Notes: a model not told the origin generated them from the letters alone. A stretch of 64,000 bases of DNA from Nitrospira sp. (GCA_024331045.1 JANDJC010000010.1:1-64000), one strand, 5' to 3'. Counted from the stretch's first letter, positions 35,467 through 46,076 are shown. Numbers and translations: made by a program.

Positions 35467-37564
35467 TGACTTCACCTTCGCTCGGAACCGGCATGGCATC
35501 TTTTCGGCTGAGTCGGATTTTCCCCTGCTTATCGATTTCCAGCACCTTCACCAGCACTTGATCCCCCTCGGCCACTTCGTCCGAAACAGCCTTCACTCGA
35601 TGATGGGCCAACTGCGAAATGTGGACAAGGCCATCGACCCCGGGCAACACTTCGACGAAGGCGCCGAAGTCCATGATCTTTTTCACGGTACCTAGATAAA
35701 TCTTGCCGACCTCCACTTCTTCCGTGAGACGAGCGATCATCTCCCGCGCTTTTTGCAACGACGCTTCGTCGGAAGAGGCGATGGTGACAATCCCACTGTC
35801 TTCGACATTGACCTTGACACCACAGTCGGTTTGAATGCTGCGAATCGTCTTTCCCCCCTGGCCGATGATCTCCCGAATTTTGTCTTGCTTGACTTTCATC
35901 GTAAAGATGCGCGGCGCAAGTGGTGACAAGGCGGGACGCGCCGCAGAAAGAGTTTTGCTCATGTGCTCAAGGATGTGGAGCCGTCCGACACGGGCTTGCT
36001 CGAGGGCTCGGTGCATCAACTCCGTCGTAATGCCCGCAATCTTGATGTCCATCTGCAGAGCCGTCACCCCGTTTTTCGTTCCACAGACCTTAAAATCCAT
36101 ATCGCCCAGATGATCCTCGAGCCCGAGAATGTCGGACAGAATCATCACCTGATCGCCTTCTTTGATAAGCCCCATGGCAATGCCTGCGACCGGTTCCTTG
36201 ATTGGAACGCCGGCATCCATCAAAGCAAGAGTCCCCCCACATACGGTTGCCATGGAAGACGATCCATTGGACTCCAGGATTTCCGAGACAATGCGAAGCG
36301 TATAGGGGAACTCCTCCTTGCTAGGAATCACGGGGCGTAACGCTCGTTCGGCTAACGCACCGTGGCCGACTTCGCGACGGCCAGGCGATCGAAGGGGACG
36401 CGCCTCTCCTACGCTAAACGGCGGAAAATTATAGTGGAGCATGAAGGCTCTCGTGTATTCGCCCTCCAATGCATCGACCCGTTGCTCATCATCCGTGGTG
36501 CCCAATGTGACAACTGCCAAGCTTTGGGTTTCACCGCGTGTGAAGAGGGCTGATCCATGTGTACGAGGCAAGACCCCCACCTCGCAGGTAATCGGTCTGA
36601 TATCCGCCGGCCCTCGGCCGTCTGCGCGAATGCCCTTCTCAAGGATCATGCTCCGGACTTCCGAGTATTCCAGCTTATGAAACACGATCCTGATATGCCG
36701 CTCGCTGTCGGGGTTCGCCGGATCCTTGAGTTTTTCGATCGCCTCGGCCAACACCATATCCAACCGTTCCTGGCGCGCTGTCTTATTGGGAATCATGATG
36801 GCCTCACGGATGGGGTGAGCCACCAGATCTTTGACCCGTTGCGCCAACGATGGATCGATCGTTTCAGCCTGCACTGGTCGTTTCTGATTCCCGACTTTTT
36901 CGGCCAACTCATTGATCGTCGCGACGATCTTCTTAATTTCCGCGTGAGCTAATTCCAGCGCTTCGAGCATGACGGCTTCGGGCAATTCATTGGCTCCTCC
37001 CTCCACCATCATCACGGCGTCGGCCGTCCCGGCCACCACTAAGTGGAGTTCGCTTTTTTCCATGGTGTCAAGATCGGGATTGACGATGAATCGCCCATTG
37101 ACACGACCGATCTTGACTCCGGCGACCGGACCAAGAAACGGAATTGGCGAGATAGTCAACGCTGCTGCTGCTGCTGTAATCCCCACCACATCGGATGAGC
37201 CGGTTTTGTCGGCCGAGAGCACCGATGCAATAACTTGGGTTTCGAGGTAATAGCCTTCTGGAAATAACGGCCTGAGGGGGCGGTCGATGAGGCGACTGGT
37301 AAGAATTTCTTTTTCCGACGGTCTTCCTTCACGCTTGAAGTAGCCGCCGGGAATTTTTCCCGCCGCATAGGTTTTTTCCTGATAATCGACGGTCAAGGGC
37401 AAAAAATCCGTCCCTGGCTTTGCCGTTTGCGCCGCCACGGCCGTGGCCAGGACCACCGTCTCGCCGTAGGACGCCCAGATCGCCCCGTCCGCCTGCTTGG
37501 CGACCCGTCCCGTCTCCAACCTAAGAGCTCGGCCCGCAACTTCAATCTCTACAGTGTGCACCAT
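35453..37564 (-). CDS. pnp: Polyribonucleotide nucleotidyltransferase (PNPase)
   Basis: It is a phosphate-dependent 3'-5' exoribonuclease of the RNA degradosome. The 703-residue protein has two RNase PH-like domains (the first with [22 protein letters not shown], the second with [12 protein letters not shown] and the active-site region [19 protein letters not shown]), a KH domain ([13 protein letters not shown]) and a C-terminal S1 domain ([18 protein letters not shown]). AAGGAG lies eight bases before the ATG. It is downstream of rpsO as in E. coli, with a structured 250-base gap between. Confidence 0.97.
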   Translation of the reverse strand: MVHTVEIEVAGRALRLETGRVAKQADGAIWASYGETVVLATAVAAQTAKPGTDFLPLTVDYQEKTYAAGKIPGGYFKREGRPSEKEILTSRLIDRPLRPLFPEGYYLETQVIASVLSADKTGSSDVVGITAAAAALTISPIPFLGPVAGVKIGRVNGRFIVNPDLDTMEKSELHLVVAGTADAVMMVEGGANELPEAVMLEALELAHAEIKKIVATINELAEKVGNQKRPVQAETIDPSLAQRVKDLVAHPIREAIMIPNKTARQERLDMVLAEAIEKLKDPANPDSERHIRIVFHKLEYSEVRSMILEKGIRADGRGPADIRPITCEVGVLPRTHGSALFTRGETQSLAVVTLGTTDDEQRVDALEGEYTRAFMLHYNFPPFSVGEARPLRSPGRREVGHGALAERALRPVIPSKEEFPYTLRIVSEILESNGSSSMATVCGGTLALMDAGVPIKEPVAGIAMGLIKEGDQVMILSDILGLEDHLGDMDFKVCGTKNGVTALQMDIKIAGITTELMHRALEQARVGRLHILEHMSKTLSAARPALSPLAPRIFTMKVKQDKIREIIGQGGKTIRSIQTDCGVKVNVEDSGIVTIASSDEASLQKAREMIARLTEEVEVGKIYLGTVKKIMDFGAFVEVLPGVDGLVHISQLAHHRVKAVSDEVAEGDQVLVKVLEIDKQGKIRLSRKDAMPVPSEGEVSAKR

Positions 37565-37815
37565 CGAGGGTTCTCCTTAAGTTCCGTCCCACAGATGCCC
37601 ACAGAGATAGGCTCCGCTGCCCCATCCAATCCTCCCAATCCTCCCACCCATTCTCTCCCAGAAGCCGATAGTGGTGACAGTACACCTGCCTCCGGAAAAC
37701 GGAGGGGACCATTAAGCCTATGTCCGTGTTCACCTGTGTGACACCTGTTGACCTTCTTCATTGTCACGGCAGAATCAGCGGTGCTGCCGTCTTCTCCCCG
37801 CTGGACTTTCTGACC
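37565..37815 (-). promoter_or_regulatory. rpsO-pnp intergenic leader with hairpins and G-tracts
   Basis: Read on the minus strand, this region has hairpins ACGGCAG/CTGCCGT (about 37770-37795) and CCTCCG/CGGAGG (about 37691-37707), then a G-rich tract around 37617-37653 with four runs of three or more G and a duplicated GGGAGGATT. In E. coli the equivalent region holds the rpsO terminator and the RNase III site used in pnp autoregulation. A similar role here is an inference. Confidence 0.45.
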
Positions 37816-38085
37816 TTACTTCCTAATGCCCAACCGTTCGATGATCGCCCGGTACCGTTCCTGGTCTACACTGCGAAGATAGTCCAATAACCGGCGTCGA
37901 CGTCCTACCAACTGCAACAATCCACGCCGTGAATGATGATCCTTTTTGTGGACCTTGAAATGCTCCGTGAGGTAGGCAATGCGGCTCGTCAGCACCGCGA
38001 TTTGAACTTCCGGTGATCCGGAATCCCGTTCATGCCTCCGATGCCGTGCAATCAGTTCCGCCTTTGCTTCCTTCAACAACGCCAT
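37816..38085 (-). CDS. rpsO: 30S ribosomal protein uS15
   Basis: This is an 89-residue small-subunit protein that binds 16S rRNA helices 20-22. It starts [15 protein letters not shown] and contains [37 protein letters not shown], the family signature. ATG 38085 follows GAAAGGAGAAGG at good spacing; the frame is open 11 codons further but that extension is not conserved. It lies between truB and pnp, the usual order. Confidence 0.97.
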   Translation of the reverse strand: MALLKEAKAELIARHRRHERDSGSPEVQIAVLTSRIAYLTEHFKVHKKDHHSRRGLLQLVGRRRRLLDYLRSVDQERYRAIIERLGIRK

Positions 38086-38157
38086 TGTTACCTTCTCCTT
38101 TCTATTCTTTAGATACACCGATCGGCGTCCATCAGCCTAACCAACGCCGCACTCCCA

Positions 38158-39114
38158 TCAACTCCCCCTCTCGAGTTCGGCCAAGACCTTGTGAGCTCTG
38201 ATCATCCCAGGAACCCGCGCATCACGCACGCCGATTCCCAGCAACCGCCCCTCCTTGTCCTCCAATCGGAGCGCCACTGACGGAGCAGCCCCCATCGGCA
38301 GTCGGCTTCCCGTAGGACAGACCGCCCCCCCGTGCACCACCAGCCGAGCTTCTTCGTCAGTCACAACTACCGAGGGCAATCCTTCGAGCACCCGGCGAAG
38401 AGGCAGCAGCTGCTCGTGCAGTGTTCCGTTCTGCACCAGCTCAGCGACCTGCCGTATCGTCATCGCCTGGGCGAGGGACAGAGGGCCGACCCGTTGCCGT
38501 TCCAGGGTGAGCAGGTGGCCTCCCACTCCCAACATGCGGCCGATGTCCGCACACAGTGTGCGGACATAGGTGCCTTTTGAGCACACGACATGCAGGGTGA
38601 CATCGGGACCGTCAATGGCGAGCACGTCCAGCACATGGATGACGATAGACCGTTCTTCCCGCGCAACCGTCTTGCCGGCACGGGCAGCCTTATAGAGCGG
38701 CTGACCGCCAACTTTGACAGCCGAATACATCGGCGGCAGTTGCCGCTGGGGGCCGCGAAACCGCGCGATCACATCGTCAATTGCCTGTCTGCTGATACCG
38801 CTGGCGTCAACCCTCGTGACAACGCGGCCGGTGGCGTCTTGGGTATCGGTGGTCTCTCCAAGACGGAGCACGGCGCGATATTCTTTGTCCCAATCAATCA
38901 AAAATTCAGCGATCCTGGTCGCACGCCCGACCAGGATCGGCAACACTCCAGTTGCGCCAGGATCTAACGTCCCAGCATGGCCAACTTTGACACCACCCAA
39001 CAACCTGCGGATCTTTGCTACCACATCGTGGGAGGTCCATCCCACCTCCTTGTTGACCACAAGCACACCATCCCATGAGACGGTGTGCTGACCGCTGTGC
39101 ACAGAGGTGCTCAT
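38158..39114 (-). CDS. truB: tRNA pseudouridine-55 synthase
   Basis: It makes pseudouridine 55 in the T loop of tRNAs. The 318-residue protein has the catalytic aspartate in KVGHAGTLDPGATGVLPI (about residue 45), the KEYRA segment, a thumb-loop region and a C-terminal PUA-like domain from about 245. The ATG at 39114 is used; a TTG two codons earlier is possible. It lies nine bases after the rbfA stop. Confidence 0.96.
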   Translation of the reverse strand: MSTSVHSGQHTVSWDGVLVVNKEVGWTSHDVVAKIRRLLGGVKVGHAGTLDPGATGVLPILVGRATRIAEFLIDWDKEYRAVLRLGETTDTQDATGRVVTRVDASGISRQAIDDVIARFRGPQRQLPPMYSAVKVGGQPLYKAARAGKTVAREERSIVIHVLDVLAIDGPDVTLHVVCSKGTYVRTLCADIGRMLGVGGHLLTLERQRVGPLSLAQAMTIRQVAELVQNGTLHEQLLPLRRVLEGLPSVVVTDEEARLVVHGGAVCPTGSRLPMGAAPSVALRLEDKEGRLLGIGVRDARVPGMIRAHKVLAELERGS

Positions 39115-39123
39115 GGACAAACG

Positions 39124-39531
39124 TCAAGATCGCTCCGCTTCATCAGAGACCGACGAGGAAGTCAGCCCACCTTGGGCCTGTTCTCCGGATAATGTGTCCA
39201 GCAATTGCAGAATGCGGTCGCCACGCACACCACTGATGTCTTTAACGAAAATCACTTCAGGGAGATACCGCAGCGTCAACCGTCTCCCCAATTCGGACCG
39301 CACATAGCCGCTGGCGTGAGAGAGGCCGGCAAACAGATCCGCTTCGGCTTGTCCCGTTTCCATGGTCGTCACGAAAACTTTCGCGACTCGCAAATCCGCT
39401 GTCACATCAACAGCCGTGACGGTCACAAAACGAACTCGCGGATCCTTGATTTTCCGCATCAGGATGTCGGCGACCTCCATCTTGATTTGATCGGCCACCC
39501 GTTCCGCTCTGTTGTAGGCCGTTTTGGACAT
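39124..39531 (-). CDS. rbfA: Ribosome-binding factor A
   Basis: It is a 30S maturation factor with a KH-type fold. The 135-residue protein begins MSKTAYNRAERVADQIKMEVADIL and has IKDPRVRFVTVTAVDVTADLRVAKVFV, typical of the family. The longer frame to 39588 adds 19 non-conserved residues and meets the stop of the DUF503 gene exactly. It is followed by truB. Confidence 0.94.
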   Translation of the reverse strand: MSKTAYNRAERVADQIKMEVADILMRKIKDPRVRFVTVTAVDVTADLRVAKVFVTTMETGQAEADLFAGLSHASGYVRSELGRRLTLRYLPEVIFVKDISGVRGDRILQLLDTLSGEQAQGGLTSSSVSDEAERS

Positions 39532-39587
39532 CGTGCAGTGGTCGTTTGAACCCAGCAAGGCCCTCCAACTCGCTTCCCTCGCGATCA

Positions 39588-39869
39588 CTACAACACTTCA
39601 ACCTGCGCGCGAACGACCTCGACAACCGGTACCCCCTTGATCACGTTCAAGGCCTGCTCTAACACGCTGTTGACGTGACTGGTTTCATTGGCCACGCACG
39701 CCATGGCCAGGACCGCTTTCTGCCAGAGGTCTTGACCATCCACTTCGGCTACCGAGACATTGAACGTTCCCCGCAGGCGATCCTTGAGACTATGCAGCAC
39801 CTGACGCTTGTCCTTGAGCGATCGACTTTCGGCGAGAAAGAGTTCGACCGTACAGAGCCCCACCACCAT
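39588..39869 (-). CDS. DUF503 (YlxP-like) protein
   Basis: This is a 93-residue protein of the DUF503 family, found between infB and rbfA in many bacteria. It shows the family pattern VVGLCTVELFLAESRSLKDKRQVL and VSVAEVDGQDLWQKAVLAMACVANE. The function is not established; a role in ribosome maturation is suggested only by position. It lies 17 bases after infB. Confidence 0.9.
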   Translation of the reverse strand: MVVGLCTVELFLAESRSLKDKRQVLHSLKDRLRGTFNVSVAEVDGQDLWQKAVLAMACVANETSHVNSVLEQALNVIKGVPVVEVVRAQVEVL

Positions 39870-39886
39870 GTATTTTCCGTCCCCGT

Positions 39887-42484
39887 TCAGAGCTTGGCGG
39901 CAATCTTATCGACAGCATAGGCTTCGATGATGTCACCGACCTTCACGTCGTTGAAGTTCTCGATACTCAGGCCGCATTCATACCCCTGCTGAACTTCGCG
40001 CACGTCATCTTTGAAGCGACGCAGGGAGGCAAGTTTGCCTTGGTACACCACCACGTTGTCCCTGAGCACGCGGACGCCGGCGCTCGCCCGCGAAATAGTG
40101 CCGTCTAGCACATAACACCCGGCCACCGTCCCGACCTTCTGAATCGTGAATACCTGCCGGACCTCGGCCCGCCCCAGCGTCCGTTCCTTCAACGTGGGCT
40201 CCAGCAACCCTTCCATGGCCGCTTTGACGTCGGCAATGGCGTCATAAATCACCGTATAGAGCCGGATGTCGACTCCCTGCTGCTCCGCCAACGCAGCGGC
40301 TTTGGGATCAGGCCTGACGTTGAATCCGATGATCACCGCCCGGGACGCAGCGGCCAGCAGAACATCGGACTCCATGATCCCTCCTACGCCGTTGTGAATG
40401 ACGCGAAGCTTGACGGCATCTGTGGATAGTTTTTCGACCGCGCCGGCCAACGCCTCCGATGAACCCTGCACATCGGCCTTGATCACAAGGGCCAGTTCTT
40501 TGACCGCCCCTTCTTGAATTTTCGCAAAGAGATCATCCAGCGACACTCTGGGAGGCGCGGCCAGCTCGGAAGCCTTGCGTTTTTGAGCCCTCTCCTCAGC
40601 AATCTGTCTCGCCATCCGTTCATCCGTGACTACTTGAAAAACATCGCCGGCGGACGGCACTCCCGGCAATCCGATTACCTCGACTGGGATCGAAGGACCG
40701 GCCTGCTGGATTTTCAGCCCTTGATCATTGACCAGCGCTCTCACCCGTCCGCTGAACGTGCCCACGACAAAGGCATCTCCAACCTTGAGCGTCCCGCTCT
40801 GTACCAACACGGTGGCAACCGGCCCCCGACCCCGCTCCATCTTGGCCTCAATCACAGTCCCCCGTGCCTGGCGATAAGGATCGGCCTTGAGTTCCAGCAC
40901 TTCGGCCTGCAAGAGGATCATCTCCAGCAACGTATCAAGGCCGGTTTTTTGCCTGGCTGACACCTCCACCATAATGGTGTCGCCGCCCCACGCCTCAGGG
41001 ATCAACCCATGCTCGGCCAGGGCATGTTTGACCCGCTCGGGATTGGCCTCCGGCTTATCAATCTTGTTAATGGCGACCATCAATGCCACGCCGGCCGCTT
41101 TGGCATGATGAATCGCCTCCACCGTTTGAGGCATCACACCGTCGTCCGCCGCCACGACCAACACGACGATATCGGTCACTTTCGCGCCCCGCGCACGCAT
41201 TGCGGTGAAGGCTTCGTGCCCTGGTGTATCAAGAAACGTGACCAACTTGCCGTGCACCGACACGGTATAGGCGCCGATGTGCTGCGTGATCCCGCCGGCT
41301 TCCCCCTCTGCAACCTTCGTTTTGCGAATCGCATCCAGCAGCGACGTCTTACCATGATCGACATGGCCCATGATGGTAACGACGGGAGGCCGAGGCTCAA
41401 GCCGTTCAGCCCCCCCTGCTTCTACCGCTTCCTTGAGCAACTCCTCCCCGCCTTTTTCCACAGCCACCTCAACCTTGATGCCGCATTGCTCGGCGAGAAT
41501 TGACGCGGCATCCAGATTCATCGGCTGATTGATGGTGAGCATTTGCCCCATTTCCATCAACTTTCGCACAATGTCCGCCGGCCGTTGTCCAATCAATTCG
41601 GCGAATTCCTTTACCGTGATACCGGGAGCCACCTTGACACTTTTCTTGCGCGGCTTGGTGATTTCGCTCGGCGTACTGTGATGAAGGTGCTTGGAGCGAT
41701 CGTCCCGGCGCTGGATGGGAATTGCTCGCAGATCTTGCCAGCGGGCGGTATCCTCGCGGAACCGGAGATCCTGCTCATCATCTTTCGTGCGTCCGAGCTT
41801 GCGCGGTTTTTTTAGCTTGTCCCGTTGCCCTTCGGCCTCAATGGCTTCGAACGCCATACTTTTTTTCTTGCCAATCACCGGCTCAAGGGTCACCGTCGCG
41901 GACAGTGGAACGGTACCCACTGGCTTGGAGGACACAGGCTCTAGCGAGGGTGACACCCCAGGCGGCGGCGCCTCGGAAACTGGAGGAGGCATCGGCGTCT
42001 GAGCAGCAGCACCACTACCAGCAGCAGCAGAAACCCGCTCACTCTCAGCCACGACCGGCACCACCGGCTGGGAAACGGAACTCACAAGCGGAGCAGGTTG
42101 CGAAACCAGGGGGGACATCGAGGGGATCGGTTCCGCTTCAGACGCAACGGGAGGAGGCGCCGGCGGCTCAGCCAGTCCCTCTTCTTTTTTCCGCTTAATC
42201 AGGATGCGCCGTTTTTCCGGTTTGGCTGGCTGTTCGACACCTGAACCTTTTAATTCAGCTTTGCCCGAGAGAGGTTCATGCCGCACCTTCCCGCCCGACG
42301 CGGCACTCATCGGCTCATCAGCCTTGGCCGACGAGAGGAATCGATCCATCACCTTCTGGACGACACTGTCGTCGAGCGTGCTGCTGTGCGACGCAACAGC
42401 GTTTCCCATTTTCTTGAGTTCGGCCAAGAGGGTTTTGTTCTCCATCCCCAGTCGCTTGGCCAATTCGTAGACTCGCATCCCCAT
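39887..42484 (-). CDS. infB: Translation initiation factor IF-2
   Basis: This GTPase brings fMet-tRNA to the 30S subunit. The 865-residue protein has an IF2N domain ([18 protein letters not shown]), a long Pro/Ala/Ser-rich linker (about 50-240), a second IF2N domain ([23 protein letters not shown], about 290), G1 GHVDHGKT at about 373-380, G3 DTPGHE, G4 NKID, then domains II-IV. A second ATG two codons downstream could be the start. It lies between nusA (22-base gap) and the DUF503 gene. Confidence 0.97.
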   Translation of the reverse strand: MGMRVYELAKRLGMENKTLLAELKKMGNAVASHSSTLDDSVVQKVMDRFLSSAKADEPMSAASGGKVRHEPLSGKAELKGSGVEQPAKPEKRRILIKRKKEEGLAEPPAPPPVASEAEPIPSMSPLVSQPAPLVSSVSQPVVPVVAESERVSAAAGSGAAAQTPMPPPVSEAPPPGVSPSLEPVSSKPVGTVPLSATVTLEPVIGKKKSMAFEAIEAEGQRDKLKKPRKLGRTKDDEQDLRFREDTARWQDLRAIPIQRRDDRSKHLHHSTPSEITKPRKKSVKVAPGITVKEFAELIGQRPADIVRKLMEMGQMLTINQPMNLDAASILAEQCGIKVEVAVEKGGEELLKEAVEAGGAERLEPRPPVVTIMGHVDHGKTSLLDAIRKTKVAEGEAGGITQHIGAYTVSVHGKLVTFLDTPGHEAFTAMRARGAKVTDIVVLVVAADDGVMPQTVEAIHHAKAAGVALMVAINKIDKPEANPERVKHALAEHGLIPEAWGGDTIMVEVSARQKTGLDTLLEMILLQAEVLELKADPYRQARGTVIEAKMERGRGPVATVLVQSGTLKVGDAFVVGTFSGRVRALVNDQGLKIQQAGPSIPVEVIGLPGVPSAGDVFQVVTDERMARQIAEERAQKRKASELAAPPRVSLDDLFAKIQEGAVKELALVIKADVQGSSEALAGAVEKLSTDAVKLRVIHNGVGGIMESDVLLAAASRAVIIGFNVRPDPKAAALAEQQGVDIRLYTVIYDAIADVKAAMEGLLEPTLKERTLGRAEVRQVFTIQKVGTVAGCYVLDGTISRASAGVRVLRDNVVVYQGKLASLRRFKDDVREVQQGYECGLSIENFNDVKVGDIIEAYAVDKIAAKL

Positions 42485-42506
42485 CGACGAAACCTATTCT
42501 TTTTTC

Positions 42507-43664
42507 TCAAGTCGTGGCCGCCTCATCAGCTGCCGCTCTAGCTGCCCGCCGCGCTTCTTCTTGCAACCGTTGAGCCTCAGCCTCTTCCGCCAGAGCAGCC
42601 TTGATTTCCTTATCCCGTTCAACCTTCTCTTTTTCATATTCGGTCGCGCTGATGATATCAATCTTCCACCCGGTCAACCGCGCTGCCAGTCGGACATTTT
42701 GTCCGTTCTTTCCAATGGCCAACGACAGTTGCGAATCGGCGGCGACCACGAGCGCCGACTTCTTTTCCTCGTCGATTCCAACCTTTTCAATGGTGGCCGG
42801 GTTCAACGCTTCGGCAATAAACACCCGGGGATCCTGAGTCCAGGTGATGATGTCGATCTTCTCACCTCTCAACTCCCGGACTACAGCTTGAACGCGCGAT
42901 CCCTTGACCCCCACACAGGCCCCCACCGGATCTACTCCCTTTTCCCGCGAAACCACGGCAATCTTCGTGCGATCGCCCGGCTCGCGGACAACCGATTTTA
43001 TTTCGATAATCTTCTCCATAATCTCAGGCACTTCGAGCTCGAACAGTTTGGCAACGAACTGGGGGTGACTACGGGAAAGAATGACTTGGACATCTTTGGG
43101 CGTTCGCCGCACCTCAAGCAACAGGGCTTTGATCCGGTCCCCACGGCGGTAGGTTTCCCGCGGGATCTGTTCTTGAACGGGAAGAATAGCTTCGGTCTTT
43201 CCCAAATCGACGATATAGTTGCGGCGTTCCATCCCGAGAATGATGCCGTTCACCAACTCACCTTGCTTCGTCGAGTATTCTTTTTGGACAGCCTCCCACT
43301 CAGCCTCACGCACTTTTTGGAAAATGACCTGCTTGGCGGTCTGAGCTGCAATCCGCCCCAACTCATTCATTTCGATCAGAGACCCGATTTCATCCCCGAT
43401 CTCCGCCTCCGCATCATACTGACGGGCCTCTTCTAGTGAAATCTCCGCCTTCGGATTCGTTACCCGCTCAACGATGACTTTCTTTGAAACGACGGAGATT
43501 TCTCCGGTCTTGGGATCGATTTCCACCTGGATGTTCTCGGACTGCCCAAACCGTTTCTTGGCTGCCGTCTGAAGAGCGGACTCGATGGCTCCAATTACCC
43601 GCGCCTTGTCAATGCCTTTTTGCCGCCCGATCTCGTCGATCACGGAGATCAGTTCTCGATTCAT
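42507..43664 (-). CDS. nusA: Transcription elongation/termination factor NusA
   Basis: It modulates pausing, termination and antitermination. The 385-residue protein has the N-terminal RNAP-binding domain (MNRELISVIDEIGRQKGIDK), an S1 domain (about 130-200), and KH1/KH2 domains with VGACVGVKGSRVQAVVREL and SLAIGKNGQNVRLAARLTGWKIDI. The C-terminal acidic repeats of the E. coli protein are absent; it ends in a short Ala/Glu/Arg-rich tail. GGGAG precedes the ATG. It lies 78 bases after rimP. Confidence 0.97.
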   Translation of the reverse strand: MNRELISVIDEIGRQKGIDKARVIGAIESALQTAAKKRFGQSENIQVEIDPKTGEISVVSKKVIVERVTNPKAEISLEEARQYDAEAEIGDEIGSLIEMNELGRIAAQTAKQVIFQKVREAEWEAVQKEYSTKQGELVNGIILGMERRNYIVDLGKTEAILPVQEQIPRETYRRGDRIKALLLEVRRTPKDVQVILSRSHPQFVAKLFELEVPEIMEKIIEIKSVVREPGDRTKIAVVSREKGVDPVGACVGVKGSRVQAVVRELRGEKIDIITWTQDPRVFIAEALNPATIEKVGIDEEKKSALVVAADSQLSLAIGKNGQNVRLAARLTGWKIDIISATEYEKEKVERDKEIKAALAEEAEAQRLQEEARRAARAAADEAATT

Positions 43665-43742
43665 GCGTCATACTCCCACTGGTTGTTCGGTACCAGCAAC
43701 GTCGGCCTGTTGCTTTTTCCAGAGCCGGAACTCCAATTGGAT

Positions 43743-44255
43743 CTAAATTTTGACCACCAGCTTTGCCTCAGCAATGGACTCCCGGCTCAGCCTCACCAAC
43801 TGCCGCTCGCTCGGTTTGCCTGCGAGACCCTTTTTACCATCCGCGACAGCCACACAAATCTCCTGTTCTCCCACTTCCTCGAGCAATCCAACCAGACGCC
43901 ATCGGCCGTTGAGCGGGGAACGCAGTTTGAGGCTGACTTCTTTCCCCATCGCCCGTTGATAGTCTTGAAGACGTTTAAACGGTCTGTCGAGGCCGGGCGA
44001 AGACACTTCCAACGTATAGGCGTGGGCGACGACATCCGCGACGTCGAGCGCCGGACCCACGGCCCTGTGGGCTCGTTCACAGTCTGCGATGGTCACACCA
44101 GCAGGCTTATCGATCACAATGCGGACGGTGGAACGAGGCCCCTGTCCGATCCACTCCACTTCGACTAACTCTAACCCCAACGCCCAGAGGATAGGCGACG
44201 CAACCTCCTCCACCCGTTCGGCAACCGTTTTTGCTCCGCGATCATGCGTGCTCAA
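43743..44255 (-). CDS. rimP: Ribosome maturation factor RimP
   Basis: It is a 30S assembly factor of 170 residues with the segments GLELVEVEWIG, VRIVIDKPAGVTIADCERAHRAVGPALD and YTLEVSSPGLDRPFK. The start is TTG (44255), with GGAGAAGGGG shortly before it; no upstream ATG exists in frame. It heads the rimP-nusA-infB-DUF503-rbfA-truB-rpsO-pnp group. The preceding gene on the same strand is closed off by a terminator, so rimP needs its own promoter within about 100 bases; none is obvious. Confidence 0.93.
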   Translation of the reverse strand: MSTHDRGAKTVAERVEEVASPILWALGLELVEVEWIGQGPRSTVRIVIDKPAGVTIADCERAHRAVGPALDVADVVAHAYTLEVSSPGLDRPFKRLQDYQRAMGKEVSLKLRSPLNGRWRLVGLLEEVGEQEICVAVADGKKGLAGKPSERQLVRLSRESIAEAKLVVKI

Positions 44256-44354
44256 CCAGCCCCTTCTCCTTGGCGCCTCACTTGTCTGGCGTCCCGCTCC
44301 TCGCCTCCGCTTTTCACGCCCTCTCGTTGTCTACTCCGGTGGCGAGAGGCCCAA

Positions 44355-44380
44355 ACAAAAAAGTGGGCCTGAGCCCACTT
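44355..44380 (-). terminator. Intrinsic terminator after the aminotransferase gene
   Basis: On the minus strand AAGTGGGC-TCAG-GCCCACTT (44361-44380) is a perfect eight-base stem with a four-base loop, followed by TTTTG. It ends the transcript of the upstream minus-strand genes before rimP. Confidence 0.9.
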
Positions 44381-44431
44381 CCAGTCGCTGCACCATACCA
44401 CGCACACAGAGGCAAAGCAAGGGGGGCACGC

Positions 44432-45271
44432 TTACGAGGTAAGAGCCTCCCATCGGGCCGCCAACGTTTGCGTGATGGGGCCAGGACGCGCGGCTCCGAT
44501 GGTCCTGCCATCGATGTGGGTCACCCCTAACACCTCGATCGTGGTGCCGGTTAAAAACACCTCATCCGCCTCATAGAGGAATTCGACCGGAAAGAACCGT
44601 TCCTCCACCACGATCCCCTCCTTCGCCGCCAGTGCCAGGACCACGGTTCTGGTCACCCCGGACAGGATGCGGGGCCCTTCGGGAGCCGTCACGAGGACTC
44701 CCGACCGAATAGCCATAACATTACTGATCGACCCCTCAGTCACCACACCATCCTTCACCAAAATTGCCTCGAACACCCCCGCTCGCCTAGCCTCTTCACG
44801 GGCCAGGACGTTGCCGAGCAAATTGAGGCTTTTAATATCACACCGCCCCCAGCGCAGATCGGGGACTGTACAAGCCGTCACTCCCGTCCGCCGTAACTCG
44901 GCACTCAGCGGATGTAGCTCTCGAATGGTCATTACAACCGTGGGGGAACTCTGCAAAGGAAACGCATGGTCCCGAGGGGCGACCCCCCTGGTGATTTGGA
45001 TATAGACCTTGGCATCGCGATAGCCGGACAGTTCAATGGCTCGCTCGATCCACTCTCTCCATTGTGGTCGAGCGTAAGGCTGGGGGATGGACAGTTCTTT
45101 AGCACTTCGTTCGAGCCGATCGAGATGCGCCTCTAGCTCAAAAGGCTTGCTCCTATAGGTTCTGATGACTTCGTACACCCCATCTCCGAACTGAAACCCC
45201 CTGTCATCGATCGAAACAGTGGCTTCAGCCCAGGCAACAAAGCGGCCATTGAGAAATGCAATGTCCGGCAT
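44432..45271 (-). CDS. dat: D-amino-acid aminotransferase-like class IV PLP enzyme
   Basis: It is a fold-type IV transaminase of 279 residues, most like D-alanine aminotransferase. Signatures are RGFQFGDGVYEVIRTY, the PLP lysine in CDIKSLNLLGNVLAREEA, EGSISNVMAI and FLTGTTIEVLGVTHIDG. The DIKSLNLL form favours the D-amino-acid group over branched-chain aminotransferases, but 4-amino-4-deoxychorismate lyase and branched-chain enzymes share the fold. It is seven bases from the upstream inhibitor-like gene. Confidence 0.85.
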   Translation of the reverse strand: MPDIAFLNGRFVAWAEATVSIDDRGFQFGDGVYEVIRTYRSKPFELEAHLDRLERSAKELSIPQPYARPQWREWIERAIELSGYRDAKVYIQITRGVAPRDHAFPLQSSPTVVMTIRELHPLSAELRRTGVTACTVPDLRWGRCDIKSLNLLGNVLAREEARRAGVFEAILVKDGVVTEGSISNVMAIRSGVLVTAPEGPRILSGVTRTVVLALAAKEGIVVEERFFPVEFLYEADEVFLTGTTIEVLGVTHIDGRTIGAARPGPITQTLAARWEALTS

Positions 45272-45277
45272 GGTTGT

Positions 45278-45655
45278 TCAGCCGCTCGGCGAATTCGCGG
45301 CCTCAATCTGAAAGACGCGGCGATCCTCTGCTGTAAACTTCCACCCCATACGTTTCTCGAACACAAGCCGGTGTGTCCCCGGCGTCAGCGCTTTAAATTC
45401 AAAGATCCGCTGCCCATTTTCGACCGCGTTGTTGCTTGCGATGCGGAGAAAATCATCACTCAACAGCACCAGGTTTTTCGTATCATAAGAAGGAACCCAC
45501 AACTCGCCTCTCGTCCGATCTTCCCAGAGGCGGATGACAATCGGCTGGCCGACCGTCGCCGCCAACAAACGAGCGTCGTATGTCTCGCCAACCGGGGCCA
45601 TCTGCTGATCTGGCTTTGAGGGATTCACCGGAGCTGCTCTTACTGTCGCGGGCAA
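45278..45655 (-). CDS. Chagasin-like (I42 family) protease-inhibitor-domain protein
   Basis: This is a small beta-rich protein of 125 residues. The segments EDRTRGELWVPSY, NGQRIFEFKALTPGTHRLVFEKRMGW and a terminal beta strand match the order of the three inhibitory loops of chagasin (NPTTG, GxGG, RPW), though the loop residues themselves are not well kept. Inhibition of cysteine proteases is therefore uncertain. The start is a TTG at 45655 without a clear ribosome-binding site; the frame is the same as the upstream Rieske gene, separated by its stop codon and eight codons. Confidence 0.65.
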   Translation of the reverse strand: MPATVRAAPVNPSKPDQQMAPVGETYDARLLAATVGQPIVIRLWEDRTRGELWVPSYDTKNLVLLSDDFLRIASNNAVENGQRIFEFKALTPGTHRLVFEKRMGWKFTAEDRRVFQIEAANSPSG

Positions 45656-45679
45656 GAGGCACGGAGCTTGAGGAGTTCG

Positions 45680-45997
45680 CTAGACCTTGCGCCGAGGCCC
45701 AATCAGCACGTCGGCTCCTTCCACAAGGATCTCATAACTGCCGACACAATAGCCCCCTCCGTCTGTTCCCTGCCCATTCCGCACATCGAATGCCAGATCA
45801 TGCCACGGGCAGGATACCACGAATCCCTTCAGGCGTCCCTCCGCGAGAGGCCCTCCCTCATGGGGACAACTGTTGTGGATGGCGTAATATTGACCGTCCA
45901 CGTTGAATAGCGCGATGGCCCGCGAATTAACCACGACAACCTTTGATTGTCCGGGACGTAACTCATCCACGCGGGCCACTTTTTGAAATCCTTCCAT
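45680..45997 (-). CDS. Rieske [2Fe-2S] protein
   Basis: It is a soluble 105-residue ferredoxin-type protein with cluster ligands Cys44-x-His46 (SCPHEGGPLAEG) and Cys63-x2-His66 (SCPWHDLAF). It has no transmembrane segment, so it is not a cytochrome bc subunit; it resembles NirD-like and dioxygenase ferredoxin components. ATG 45997 (MEGFQKVARVDEL) is used, as a ten-residue extension is not conserved. The partner enzyme is not evident nearby. Confidence 0.88.
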   Translation of the reverse strand: MEGFQKVARVDELRPGQSKVVVVNSRAIALFNVDGQYYAIHNSCPHEGGPLAEGRLKGFVVSCPWHDLAFDVRNGQGTDGGGYCVGSYEILVEGADVLIGPRRKV

Positions 45998-46076
45998 CGT
46001 CCACCTCTCCACCTTGTGACAGGACACCCGCTGCTACTTTCGCGCTCTCGTTCGTAGTACTTATACTGTCTCAGCT

